Below, one piece after another: positions 25,071 through 36,989 of a DNA stretch of 64,000 nucleotides (the first letter of the stretch is position 1; each line of letters begins with the position of its first letter). Origin of the DNA: Tetragonia tetragonoides (lineage: Eukaryota; Streptophyta; Magnoliopsida; Caryophyllales; Aizoaceae); assembly GCA_038025085.1 (NCBI GenBank), contig CM076146.1, positions 11,656,001 through 11,720,000 of the forward strand, read 5' to 3'. Under the pieces are notes generated by a model. It did not search any database, was not told the DNA's origin, and saw nothing but the letters and a program-made list of their open reading frames with translations. A program made the translations under genes and the position numbers.

Positions 25071-28000
25071 TCTTACCAAACAGGAATTACGGGAATACAT
25101 CGCTAAAGAAAAGGCAAAGCGAAGGGCCATTAAGGAAAACAAAGTCTATGACATCCCCATGGCACTATACCCGCCCACGCTAAACGGAGTTTGTCCAGTC
25201 TGGAGATCCATTCCCTTATTATGGCTTTCCCTAGCCCTATGTTCTCCCTGTTTATGGAATCCAAGTTTCCGGGTTCAAAATCCTCCAAGACTGCTACGCG
25301 CTGGAAGAAACTCCTTTGCTTGTAAGAAGGAGGCTAAACTTTGATTAGGTAGAGGACACACCCAACAACGCTTTGGGTCTATTATTTGGACAAGAGCATC
25401 GCCATCCAGAAGATGAGGAGCTCCACAATGTCAATAACGGAATTCAAGATGAGAACTTTGACCCAAGTAAGTTGATCAGTCCAAACGAGGGTCAACTCAC
25501 AAAGCAGAAACGCACCATAAGTTGGACAAGAGCCAACGGAAAGAAGATCAAGATCACGATCTCCGAAGAATCCAAGACTGATACTGGCACTGACTTCGAC
25601 CGGACTGAGTCTGATTCTGAAGACGAGTCTAATATAGTAGAGTCGGGTGGTCGAACCAAATCTTTGTTTAATTTTGTTTGGAAGTCTAATGATGTTAAAG
25701 CCAATAGTAATGGCTCAGTTGATGTTACAGTTTCCTCTATCATTGAAATGATTACTGATTCTGCTTACTTGTTGGATTACTTAGTGGCTAATAAGTCAAA
25801 ATATGAACAAGAATTGCCCAAAGAAGTAACTAAAGCACTATTAAAGCATGAACAAAAGACTTCAATTGTGGAAGAAACAGAATTAATCAATCTTGCAAGC
25901 TATCAAGAGGCGTGCCAAGTGCGCATTGGCTTATCGTTATCTCCCAAAGAGCGAGAAAGCTTTATAAATATCTTAAAAGAATACATAGACGTTTTCGCTT
26001 GGTTCTACAAAGATATGCCGGGAATAAGTCGTGAGATAGCACAACATACAATACCGCTCAATCCTGATTCAAAATCGGTAAAGCAAAAACTTCGGAGAAT
26101 GAAACCTGAGAATCAAAGAAGACGTGCAGAAACAACTTGCCGCAGGTTTTATTAAGGTTGCTCAATATCCAGAATGGGTCGCTAATATAGTGCCCGTTCG
26201 AAAAAAGGACGGCAAAGTAAGGATGTGCGTCGATTTCAGAGATCTAAACAAGGCAAGTCCAAAAGAATGACTTTTCCTTGCCACATATAGACGTACTAGT
26301 GGACAATACAGCAGGACATGACCTCTTATCATTCATGGATGGCTATGCAGGGTATAACCAAATACAAATGGCCGAAGAAGATCTGGAGAAAACCACCTTC
26401 ATAACCCAATGGGGAACATATTGCTATACCGTCATGCCTCTCGGGTTGAAGAATGCGGGAGCAACATACCAAAGAACCGCGACTTCCCTTCTACATGACA
26501 TGATGCACAAGGAAGCTGAGGTGTACATAGACGATATGATCATCAAATCCAAGGAGAGAGAAGGGCATATACCCTCTCTAAAGAAATTCTTTGACAGGCT
26601 CCGGAACTACAATATGAGATTAAATCCTCAAAAGTATGCATTTGGAATAACTTCTGGCAAGCTCTTAGGGTTCGTCATAATCACAAGAGGCATTGAAATT
26701 GATCCTACCAAAATCAAAGCTATAAGAGATATGCCATCTCCCAAAAATGAAAAGGAGATAAGAGGATTCTTAGGACGGCTCCAATATATAAGTCGATTCA
26801 TATCCAAATTGACTATTACATGCGAGCCCATCTTCCAAAAGCTCAAAAAGGAAACCAAATCTACCTGGGATGATCAATGTCAGCAAGCCTTCGACAAGAT
26901 CAAAGAGCACTTAGCTAATCCACTCATATTGGTTCCACCAATTTCGGGAAAACCACTCATGCTATACCTAACTGTCACAGAAACCGCCATGGGTGCTATG
27001 TTGGCCCAAAAGGTGGAGAATGATGAAAAGGCAATATACTACCTTAGCAAGAAATTCTTAGAGTACGAAACACGCTACTCCTCACTAGAGAAAACGCGTC
27101 TCGCATTGGTCACTGCAACAAAGAAGCTTCGACACTACATGCTACAATATTCTATCCATATAAAGTCAAGGATGAATCCACTAAAATACTTGTTCGAAAA
27201 ACCCATTCGTAGTGGAAGAATAGCAAGATGGACTGTCATGCTTTCAGAATTCGATCTAACTTTTGAACAACAAAAGGCAATCAAAGGACATGCCATTTCT
27301 GAACATCTCGCTGAAAACCCAGTTAATGGCGAGGATGCTACACATGACTTTCCCGATGAAGGAATAATGAGTGTCGAAGAAACCACTTGGCAGTTATACT
27401 TTGACGGAGCATCAAACCAAAAAGGTTATGGCGTAGGAGTATTATTAGTCAGCCCACAAGGCGCACATACTCCCATAGCCGTCAAACTAGACCATGAGGT
27501 AACCAACAACGGCGTCGAGTATAAAGCATGCATCATTGGTTTAGAAGCGGCAATAGAACTATAAATTAAGGATCCAAAGGTATATGGAGATTCAACTCTC
27601 ATCATAAACCAAGTCTCCAAAAAGTGGAGAGTGAAAAGCGAATCCCTGGCACCTTACCAGGAATATCTTGAAAAGATAGCCAAATATTTCACTCACGTCC
27701 GTTTTACATACCTTCCTAGAGATGACAACCAGTTCGCGGGTGCCTTAGCAAAAATGGCTTCCCTGGTAAATATTCCAGATAATGTAATCTCCATGCCCAT
27801 TCACATTCAAAGGCGCACTGAGCCCACCTTTTGTAATGCACTCGAAGTATGCGTCAACGAGGAGGAAGAAGAGGAATGGTTTACCGACATTCTCAATCTA
27901 CTCGCCAAAGGCGATTACCCTCCACAATCCACACCTAGGGCACAATGAGCTTTAAGAAGACTAGCCGCACAATACATACATGTGCAAGGCAAACTTTATA

Positions 28001-29121
28001 AAAAGACACCACAAGGACTAAGTCTTCTATGCTTAAAGGAACGTGAGGCCATCAAAGCCATGAGCGACATACATAATGGTGTATGTGGCCCTCACATGAA
28101 TGGACTGACCTTGGTCAAGAATATCCTAAGGCAAGGATACTATTGGACTACAATGGAGAAATACTGCATCGAATACGTGAGAAAGTGCACACGCTGCCAA
28201 TTCCACACCAATTTATAACATAGGCCTCCTACTCCTCTACACACGATCACTTCACCATGGCCGTTCTCTGCATGGGGTATTGACATTATTAGGAAAATCA
28301 CCCCTACGGGAAAAGGAGGCCATGAATACATACTAGTTGCGATAGATTATTTCACCAAATGGGCTGAAGCTCGCTCGTACGCAAGAATAGCGTCAAAACA
28401 TGTGGCAAAGTTCATACATGACAACATCATTACCAGATACGGAGTACCCCACGAAATCATAAGTGATCACGGGACCCAATTCAAAAAGGATGTTGCCGAG
28501 CTTTTCACTATGTTAAAAATTCAACATCGACAGTCTTCACCTTATAGGCCACAAATGAATGGAGCCGTAGAATCCGCAAACAAGAACGTAAAACAGATGA
28601 TAGCTAAGATGACGGAAAACTACGAAGATTGGCCCGACAAGCTAAAATTCGCCTTATGGGGATATAGAACTACTATTCGATCCTCAACAGGAGCAACACC
28701 TTATTCTTTAGTATACGGAATGGAGGCGAAACTCCCAGTCGAGGTAGAAATCCCTTCCTTAAGGATAGCTTTGGAATGTGAATTACCCGAAGTGGATTGG
28801 GCCCAGGCCTGGTATGACCAATTGGGCTTGCTAGATGAAAGATGACTAAATGCCCTACATTATGGTCATGTCTACCAAGCAAGGATGGCAAGACATTTTG
28901 ATCAATGATTCAAGGCTAAAGGACTAAAAGAAGGAGACTTAGTCCTAAAAGAGGTAAGACCAATTGTAGTCGAACCTCGGGGAAAGTTCAAGCCTAATTG
29001 GGCCGGCCCATACATCATCAAGACAATATTATCCAGTGGAGCGGTAAAGTTAATGGATTTAGACGGCAACGAGTTCACTCAACTCACAAACATGAACCAA
29101 CTTAAGCGATTCTATGCATAA
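25071..29121 (+). pseudogene. Pol of element 1: RT, RNase H, aRNH, integrase (broken)
   Basis: After a linker (GLLFGQEHRHPEDEEL) the RT starts near 26090 with a frameshift at about 26110. It has KKDGKVRMCVDFRDLN and, in the catalytic palm, YIDD at 26524-26535. The retroviral RNase H follows (LMLYLTVTETAMGAML). A second, archaeal-type RNase H begins at about 27385 (WQLYFDGASNQKGYGVGV), the mark of the Tat lineage. Integrase has its zinc finger (KCTRCQ), catalytic Asp in SDHGTQF (28465-28467) and Glu in GAVESANKN. The C-terminal region ends KRFYA at 29119. In-frame stops lie at 27562, 27946, 28216, 28843 and about 28903. Confidence 0.9.
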
Positions 29122-29232
29122 ATGTTAAATCTTTGAGAGAGCCTACTAAGGCACCAAGTCCAAGTCAAAATCGGTCTAACCCGTCCACATAGGACCCATG
29201 ACCGAAAAAAAAATAAAATGGATTTGGTTTTA

Positions 29233-29300
29233 CGAACTACATTGGCCTGATTCCGCATGGATATGTAGGTAACCCATATAACTTGGGCCCGACCACTTTA
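29233..29300 (+). other. Conserved post-pol block
   Basis: CGAACTACATTGGCCTGATT, then GGATATGTAGGTAACCC and GGGCCCGACCA, recurs almost unchanged after the integrase of element 3 (59136-59205), although the two elements have different LTRs. It lies between the pol stop and the 3' end of the convergent antisense gene. A role as a shared 3'-end or processing signal is inference. Confidence 0.6.
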
Positions 29301-29519
29301 ATAAAATAAATCTCTAAGGGAGTTTTAATCAATTCGATTAATGCAAAAGTAAGCAAGTCTTTCATTAATATGGCTAAAATCCATTACATGCTCTAAAACA
29401 AAAAAGTGCAAAAGTAATAAATAAATAAAAGGGCAATTCTAAGCAACATCTACTTGGGCATACAAACCCGTTATTTGAATTATAATACTAAGCAAAAAGG
29501 AACAAGACTTAGTAGACAA

Positions 29520-31089
29520 TTAGAGGTGGACTCCTCCTCCTTGTCCTTTAACTTCGGGCTCTTGGGCGGGCTCGCTAGGCTCATCAAGTTCCATTCGTTC
29601 TTTTGGAGCCCATCTTTCCCTACCATAGCTAGAAGAGGCCTCGTGATCATTGGGCCTAATTGGAGCTATTTGCTTGGCCGAGTGGGTCGGATTCTTTCTC
29701 TTCTTGGATTGGGCCTTTGCCTTGCCTTTTCCCTTACCCTTAGTTTGGGGCTTGGAAGGTCTAGCGTTCCTATCAATGGGAGTTATCCTATACTGCTAGG
29801 CTCGTCGTGTTTGCGGGTTTTGAACAACTCATTTTCCTCTTCTAGGAGCCTTTGGTTGACTTGGTGGTCACCGCTCCAAATCCATTCCTCATAAAAGCTA
29901 GATAACCCGTTTGAGTGCGGGTATACCGGCTTAGTCCATACTTCGCGACGGTTCCAGTGTCGTTCCCAATTAGACACCAAGGAGGACGTTAAAGGCCTTT
30001 GGCAAGGAGGCTCATAACTTATATTCAAAATCCTTTGCCGTAAGCCATATTGGCGGAGGAGGCGGTTCGGTAAGAAGAACGTCAAAGTATACAAACCAAT
30101 GATCCTCGTAAAGGGCACATTCTCACTATATCCTACAATTTTGGTGTTACGCCACCATGGGACAAACCAAGTCGGTTGGATGTCGGTGTAGAAGTATGTT
30201 ATCCACCCCTCCCGAGAGGATTCGGAGAACTTTCGGGGCCTCGCCGGAAAATTCTTAGGGAGGAACTTCCTAGTGTCTATTGGGGCCTCAAGCAAGTGGA
30301 GCCTCTCTTGAAGCCATATCTACACAAAAGAAACAAAAGAAAAATTCAAGTCAATACAAGATGAGAATTTCACCAAATAAAGTTAAATCCACAAAGATTA
30401 AGGCTTTGTCAGAAAACTTACTTGAAGGAGTAAAGGGCTCCCGGTGAAGGACTCCTGGGGATTTCTCTTGAGCCTATCTAAAGCAAGGCTTGTCTCTCCC
30501 ACGACCAAGTGCATGGGAGAGCTATCCCATTGAATTTGCTCGGTCACCCTAAGAAGGCAAGCTTTGCCCCTATTGATGGTCAACTTCTTTTCGGAGGGAA
30601 TGAGAGCATCTTCATTACCACCCACGAACAAATAATGATGGGGGAGGCAAAATACAAAGACATGTTTCTTGTACCTCATATCCATCGCATCCTGGGCCCT
30701 AGAAGTGAAGAAAGTCACAAGCTTGGCAAGATCAACATCCTCACCATGAAGCACTTGACCCGCTTGACGGGGCAGGGAGACAACCCGAGGTACCTTTGAA
30801 AATCACCCACGAAAGCATTCCCCAAGTAAGGAACGACGGGAGGGCTTTCGGTTGGAAAGCCAATGATATCGGAGAACTCCTCCACAAAAGGGCACATCTC
30901 ATGAGCACCAAAACGGAAGACATGGAATTTTGGGTCCCAAAACTCAATAGAAGCATGAAGAAAGTCCCACAAAATCTTAACTTGTTTGAGGTGAAAGAAG
31001 GCATTAAGGTGGAAGGGAGTAAGCTCTAACCTCTCCTCTACAGTCATGGAAGCCAACCAAGCATCAAAGACATCATCAAAATTCACCAT
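29520..31089 (-). pseudogene. Antisense DUF7745-like gene of element 1
   Basis: The gene lies opposite to pol, starting at the ATG at 31089. Exon 1 (31089-30422) encodes FDAWLASMTVEERLELTPFH, then IEFWDPKFHVFRFG and CPFVEEFSDIIGFP, a pattern I associate with the plant DUF7745 family. A frameshift near 30760 separates it from HGEDVDLAKLVTFF. A GT-AG intron (30421-30320) leads to exon 2 (LLRQYGLRQ, WERHWNRREVW). Near 29785 a stop or frameshift precedes a basic, nuclear-signal-like tail (KGKGKAKAQSKKRKNP) and the terminal stop at 29520-29522. CTATATAG at 31177-31184 is a candidate TATA box. The biochemical role is unknown. Copies at 50750 and 59390 show it is a resident gene of the element family. 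Confidence 0.75.
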
Positions 31090-31176
31090 TGTTAAGATTA
31101 AGGATTTTCTCTCAAGGAGTTTTCTCTCTCTAGGGGCTCAAAGCAAGTGGTGAGAAGAGAAGAGAAAGAAACCCAA

Positions 31177-31418
31177 CTATATAGAGGCCACGGTTGGATT
31201 CTCGTCGAAAAATTAAGGAAATTTTGACAAACGACGAAAAGGGGCCATGCGGCCTCGCAGCTAGTCCGGACGGCTTAGCCGCTAGGGCGAGCGGCTAAGC
31301 CGCTCCAACAAGGGCCTGACCGCTAGGACAAGCGGCCAAACCGAAAGCCCAAGCGGCAACCGCTAGAGCTCTTGCACAACCGCTAGGAGCTCTAGCGGTC
31401 ACCCTGTATAGGCGCCTG
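31177..31418 (-). promoter_or_regulatory. Antisense DUF7745 promoter with palindrome cluster (element 1)
   Basis: Upstream of the TATA-like CTATATAG (31177-31184), 31268-31418 is packed with CCGCT/AGCGG half-sites: GGCTTAGCCGCT, CCGCTAGGACAAGCGGC (31320-31336) and CCGCTAGGAGCTCTAGCGG. In the direction of the antisense gene it also begins CAGGCGCCTATACAGG (complement of 31403-31418). That string is identical to 20080-20095 in LTR A. Confidence 0.8.
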
Positions 31419-31917
31419 GTGTGCTATTTCGCGAGAGGCCTCGGTCCACCCGACCCCACTGTTTGACCGGGCTTTACCTTCCTAATCCCCACTTGGACAG
31501 ATTTTGGAAGCCTTCCCTTATATTTTTCTTACCTTAATTTTGGCTCTTGCCACTTTTCTTTTTATTCCCTTTTTATTTTCTTTCCTTCTTTTTATTTTGA
31601 TTATCAAGTTCCACTTTTATTCCTTTTATTTTCTGATTCTTTATTTTCTTTATTTTTATTTTCCCCTTTTAATTATCTTTTTTCTATTTGCTTTTTCTTT
31701 ACTTCATTTTTATTTTTAGGGGAAGGGGTACCCCAAATATGCTAAATTCTCGGCAGTCCAAATTTTCGAATATCGTGATTTGTGATTTCCCACTCGAAAA
31801 TTAGTTAATTAAGTTCACATTTGGGCATTTGCGTGATATTTTTGTACGTGAATAAAATGAAATATTTATAGCAGGTTTAATACAAGCCCGACAGTTCGAA
31901 ATGCACTACAACAAATA

Positions 31918-34900
31918 TCACTGGCCATCTTCACCGCTACTCGGACCTGCCTGAGACGACTCTCCGGGTCCGCTCGATGATGGAGCACCTGAAGGACCGG
32001 GCTGAGACATCGCCCAAGCTCTAGGGTCAAAAGCAAACAAGAAACCCGTTAAATAAGCGGGATCCAGTGAATGGCGCGGTGGCTCCGACATGCCGGGATA
32101 GCCGCCATACCCCGTACTCTCCTGACTCCACGAACCCCTTGGGGGAACTGGAGGATACATGGGCATATGATAGCCCGGATACCCCATATAGGGAGGCGGT
32201 GCAGGCCACTGCGGAAGATAAGGCACTTGGGGTGGGTTCCCCATATCCACTTTAGCCCGAGGCGTCCCTTGACGCACCTCTGTACTCTCCTGCCTAGGGG
32301 AAGGACGCTGCGGTGTAGACACCGACTCCGGAGAACGAACAACTGGAGGCCTGGGAGGCCTCACCATGGGAACAGGCTGCGAAATAAGCCCAAGGTCAGA
32401 AAATTACACAAATTCAAATCGAGCACTATCACTTGAAATGAACATACCTCTTGAACGTCGGACCGACGACTCGTGCATGCACTCCGAGACGCGAACCTGG
32501 AAAACCAATTCTTAAAGGCCTGCATGCCCTTATAGATCTTCCGCGTCTCCGCAGCATCCAACTGTGCACGTAAAAGAAAAGAGTCAGTATAAATACAAAG
32601 GAAACATTGCAAATTACAATGTATTCTCACTTACCCCCCTACAACCAGCTGGTAGAGGACATCCCTCAACCTCCTCATCGAAACCACGAAACTCAGGAAT
32701 CAAGAGAACCTGAGGTGATCCATCCGCTCCTGTATAACCACTGTCATGGTAGGAGGAGCCGGGCGCGGAGAAGAGGCAGTCGCATGAGACGACGAAGAAC
32801 TCGTAGCACTCTGCAAAGACTCTCAAAAAAAATATTAGACACATTTCTAAATTTCTAAACAAAATTTAGAAATAAAAGTACATTACTTACCGGGTCAGTA
32901 GAGAAGTTGGGGCACAACCGAGCCTCAGCAAACTCGGTATATGCCACCATGAGATCCACCCCAGGGTCAGCTGGAAGCAAATACTCGAGGGCATTCGCCC
33001 TGACAGTAGCCGCCCATACCTGCTCCACGGTAAGGTGATGAACGTAAAGCATAGAATCCGGAGGATCCAAAGGAATTCTCGGAGTCGGAAGGTTGGAGAA
33101 AGTTTGCCTAATCAGTCTCTCTCCCAAGAACCACTCAAAACCGAAAGGACCCTCAATAAGGATCCTCCTCTGGTCGTACTCCCGCGCGCCCAAAAATCTA
33201 TCCGAGAGACCCGGGAGGTAATTCGTCTAGGGGAACCAGTCGACCTACAAAAGCAAGAATGAGAACACAAAGGGATAAAAGGACGAAAAAAGCACAAAGG
33301 TTAATGGCTTACATCCTGAGCGGTCAAGGGATATATCGCCTCCCTAAGGGCGTGCAACGTAGTAAATAGGCAAGATGCCCGTCCCTTCCAGGTCTGCATC
33401 GCTGGAAAGGACAAATCCCCTGTCTCGAGAAGAGGGGCAAGGTCGGAGAAATGCTCATAAAACCAAATCTAAGACATGCAAAGGATATGGATTAGGCATA
33501 AGCTGTGAGTAAAGAACCAAAAACACAAAGTATAAGAAGGGTAAAAGGAAATTACCTCCATAACCTTCCAATAACCCACCAAGGAGATGCGAGACGTGCC
33601 CTCCTCTCCACTGAGGCGGCTGGACTGCCTCAAGCATCGAAGAAGACCAGAGTATGCGGGAAGACCCCAATTATACTCCGCAACTCTGTCCAAATCCCGC
33701 AAGCACGGGAAATAGAGAACATGGTGCCTACTAGCTTTATCAGAAAAGACGGAACAAGCTAGAACATAGGCCAAGAAAAGGCGAGCGTGCTGCTCCATCG
33801 TGACCTTCTTTAACTTCCTCGGGTTGGTCAAGAACTGGACCATAACGTCAGTCCCGCCATACTCCCTACCATCCCAGTTGGCCCCAAAAAGGTCAAACAT
33901 CTCCACCATAACCTCCCTACTCACGTCTCCATAAGTGATAGGAGTACCGGTGCAAGGGAGCCTGGAAATGAGACCAAACTCGAAAGGGGTGGTCATGATC
34001 TCACCCATAGGAAAATGAAAAGTACTGGTAGTATCCCAATACCGCTCCGCAAAACCTCTAACGAGTAAGCGGTCGGAGCGCTCAATAGAAGGGATAGACG
34101 CTAAAAAGTGACCAAAGCCACAACGCTCCACAATAGCGTCGACTGAAGAAGTCACGTACTTACGGGCTTTCTCGTTACCCGAAAGGCTACCGTAACCCCG
34201 CATGGTAGTGTCGACATCCTATACAACACAATAATTGCAAAGACAATTAGCTAGGTGATCCTAGTAACAACTACCAGTCTTCGGTTTAGTTCTTAATTTT
34301 TACAATTCGTAAAATTTAGCATTTCTAGCTAAACCAACACGACAAGAGTAATTTTAACGAGAAAAAATTTCACACAAGTTTAGTCTCCACAAATATACAA
34401 AAAAAAAAAAAACGTACACCACCACAACAAAAATAAACTTCACTCAAGTTTATTTTCACAAAAATATGTGATATTTGCAACGAGAATAAATTTCATTCAA
34501 ATTTATTTTCCACCATTAAAGATGAATTTCACGCAAATTCATTCTTCATATGCAAAAACATATATGATATAAGAAACCTACGAGAATTCACAAATTAACA
34601 AGAAAAACAATTTCACGCAAATTGGTTTTTCCACATTTAACTACACTACAGTTCTCAACCTAAAAGTTCTATGTTTACCTACACATGATTTTCTAAGTGT
34701 AAAAGAGCAAAAAAAAGAACGAAGACATACCCGACATTTGGTACCAACGGTAACCAAATGCTCCTTCTTCTTGAAAACAAGATCGCTGGGCTCCCAACGA
34801 TCGGTAGGATGAAAATCACTACGAGTGAACTCATCCTGGACTAACCGGTGCTAACCCACCCGGTGATGGGGTATACCGGAAACAAAAACCCGAGTGAAAA

Positions 34901-34970
34901 TATTTGGGGCCTCATGAACAACAATCTCTTGCCCTTTCCCTTTCGTACCTCCTCTACGTATAGGAGCCAT
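31918..34970 (-). pseudogene. Antisense PMD-like gene of element 1, seven exons
   Basis: Predicted exons are 34970-34731, 34218-33556, 33468-33313, 33244-32891, 32810-32635, 32561-32448 and 32376-31918, all with GT-AG borders. Exon 1 begins MAPIRRGGTKGKGQ (basic). Exon 2 carries the plant-mobile-domain-like core (FGHFLASIPS, FAERYWDTTSTFHFPMGEI, FGLISRLPC). Exon 4 has EGPFGFEWFLGERL. Exon 7 is Pro/Gly/Tyr-rich (PPYMGYPGYHMPMYPP). Stops occur in exon 1 (after HHRVG) and early in exon 4 (VDWFP*), and the exon 5 frame is uncertain. PMD domains are found both in host silencing factors and in transposon-captured genes; the role here is unknown. It is the opposite-strand neighbour of the DUF7745 gene. 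Confidence 0.75.
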
Positions 34971-35230
34971 GGATGAAGAACGAAAATGGAGTTTTTGGAA
35001 ATTTGGGTGAAACTCACAAAACTCACAAATTCACACAATTTTGAGTTTTGACACTAAAAAACACAAGAATAACTAACAAAGTCAAGTTCTACTAAGAATT
35101 TGAGCGAGAAAACCTCAAGATTTGGAGGTTGAAAGCTTTGAGGAAAAATGGAGAGAGAAAGGAGAAAGCAAAATGGGGAAGATGACCCATTTCGGCCTCC
35201 CCCTTTTTTTTTTATGCATACCCGTGAAAA

Positions 35231-35462
35231 AACCTAATGGCCGGTCAAACCGCCTAGGTGGACGGTCAGACCGCCCAGCTGGCGGTCAGACCGCAAGGAA
35301 GGCGACTTGGCTGCTAGTCCCAAAGGCTTGACCGTTTTGGTGAGCGGTTCAACCGCTCCACCAAGCGGCTTAGCCGCTCCACCAAGCAACATAGCCCCTC
35401 CAGCCACAGCTCCACCTAGCGGTGCAACCGCTTGACGTGGCGGCTTGACCGCCTGGTCCACT
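35231..35462 (-). promoter_or_regulatory. Palindrome cluster upstream of antisense PMD gene (element 1)
   Basis: It starts about 260 bp upstream of the PMD start at 34970 and holds repeated GACCGCC/GGCGGTC and AAGCGGCTTAGCCGCT-type inverted motifs. The flavour matches the LTR A and DUF7745 clusters of the same element. A TATA box is not obvious. Confidence 0.65.
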
Positions 35463-35639
35463 CTCTCACCTCTGACGTTTATGGGCCATCGGATCAAAAT
35501 CAGTGGGTCCCACGCGAGGTCCATAGCAGTTTGTACATTTAAACTCGGCCAAATGGCATGGGCTCGCACCCGACCTAAGGTCTAAGCAACATTTTATTAC
35601 CCTTTACAATAACATTTACTACTCATCTAATTTCTAACG

Positions 35640-36385
35640 AAATGTTTTTATTGTGTGACCTACAGCACAGGGTTCCCCTTCGACTGAAAATCGAAGGACA
35701 TTTATTGTTTGACCTACAGCACAGGGTCACCCTTCGACTAAAAATCAAAAGATTTTTATCTTTTATTCTATTTCTAACAAAATATTTTTATTGTGTAACC
35801 TATAGCACAAGGTTCCCCTTCGACTAAAAATCGAAGGACATTTATTGTGTAACCTACAGCACAGGGTTCCCCTTCGATTGAAAATCGAAGGACATTTATT
35901 GTTTGACCTACAGCACAGGGTCACTGTTCGAATAAAAATGGAAGGATTTTTATCTCTTATTCTTCTTTCTAATGAAATATTTTTATTGTGTAACCTACAG
36001 TATAGGGTTCCCCTTTGACTGAAAATCGGAGGACATATTTATTGTGTAACCTACAGCAGAGGGTTCCCCTTCGACTGCAAATCGAAGGACATTTTATTGT
36101 GTAGCCTACAGCATAGGGTTCCCCTTCGACTGAAAATCGAAGGACATTTATTGTGTAACCTACAGCATAGGGTTCCCCTTCGACTGAAAATCGAAGGACA
36201 TTTATTGTGTGACCTACAGCATAGGGTCTCCTTCGACTAAAAATCGAAGGACTTTTTTTTTTAATCATTTATTACCTATCTTAAATATATTTATTGTGTG
36301 ACCTACAGCACAGGGTCTCTCCGTTCGACTGATAATCAAAGGATTTTTATTGTGTGACCTACAGCATAGGGTCAAACTCTCGGTC
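35640..36385 (+). repeat. 54-bp tandem array before the 3' LTR (element 1)
   Basis: There are about 12 copies built on CCTACAGCACAGGGTTCCCC plus CTTCGACTGAAAATCGAAGG, with some units lengthened by an AT-rich insert. Each unit has a CTTCGA...TCGAAG hairpin. It lies between the PMD promoter and the PPT. Retand-type elements are known for amplified repeats at this position. Confidence 0.93.
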
Positions 36386-36532
36386 AAATAAACTGGGAAA
36401 TTCATTACCCTAAAATGATTGTTTATCTTTAACTGATTGTCACCTCACTCAGTTTGCATGTTTTATTGCAGGTATTGGCACAGGAATACTTTGACCGTTG
36501 CTCTATTCGAGCTCGGCCAAAGTAGGGGCTTC

Positions 36533-36765
36533 TGTAGATACCAAAAATTGTGCCTATGATGAGTCCCCGTAAAAACCCGATGATGAAAGGATTGGATTTT
36601 GCTCGAACTTGGGTTGCGAGAATAATTTCTCTGATGATTAGCTCAGTTCATTTGAATTAACCAGTGGAAGCCTTTTGTACAGGTGATCTAAACCAGTTGG
36701 ACTCAATTCAATTGGAGACCAAAGCTGAGAGATAGGCCTTTTTGAACCTAAGGGTCCGAGATATA
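36533..36765 (+). repeat. Truncated 3' LTR A
   Basis: TGTAGATACC follows the polypurine tract GGCCAAAGTAGGGGCTTC (36515-36532) and matches 19751-19980 until GGGTCCG. The match then stops. AGCTCAGTTCATTTGAAT, seen inside the LTR at about 36640, recurs at about 36765 at the break. Confidence 0.9.
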
Positions 36766-36769
36766 GCTC

Positions 36770-36975
36770 AGTTCATTTGAATCACGAAGATCCACATCAC
36801 GCTCTTGGTTCAAGGCTTTCTCGTACGATCCTTGGAACATCAACGAGTTTCCCATAACAAAACGCTGTATATCCCACTTCAGGCCATCCTCGAACCTCTT
36901 GATATGCTCAGCTTCGGTCGTCACCAAGTTAAGTGCAAAAGCAGCAAGTTCGTTGAACTTTTTTGCGTATGTGGC
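36770..36975 (-). pseudogene. Gypsy Gag fragment
   Basis: The complement translates without stops as KKFNELAAFALNLV, IKRFEDGLKWDIQRFVMGN and so on, the C-terminal half of a Ty3/gypsy capsid domain. It differs from the Gag of element 1 and may be an independent fragment joined at the broken LTR. Confidence 0.75.
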
Positions 36976-36989
36976 GCCAGATTCTCGGG

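Larger units (their letters stand above)
19751..36765 (+). mobile_element. Element 1: Tat-lineage Ty3/gypsy retrotransposon (degenerate)
   Basis: This is a very large element with a 5' LTR, PBS, a 69-bp leader array and gag-pro-RT-RH-aRNH-IN on the plus strand. Two antisense genes, a 54-bp array, a PPT and a truncated 3' LTR follow. The extra RNase H after RT-RNase H, the PBS and the antisense genes point to the Tat lineage (Ogre/Retand relatives). The 228 bp shared by the two LTRs differ at about 18 positions (about 8%), so it is several times older than the copia element. Stops and frameshifts throughout make it non-autonomous today. The 3' LTR breaks after about 230 bp. Confidence 0.88.

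Noticed and set aside
31918..34970. PMD gene as an ordinary host gene
   Set aside because: The same gene recurs in the same position and orientation in elements 2 and 3, next to the DUF7745 gene and the pre-PPT array, so it belongs to the retrotransposon.
35969..36268. Minus-strand 18-residue repeat protein (FSVEGEPYAVGYTI-like)
   Set aside because: Product of the 54-bp array upstream of the 3' LTR, not a gene.
36963..36976. TGGCGCCACATAC as a primer-binding site
   Set aside because: It is the coding start of the Gag fragment (GATYAKKF frame) and lies far from a proven LTR end.
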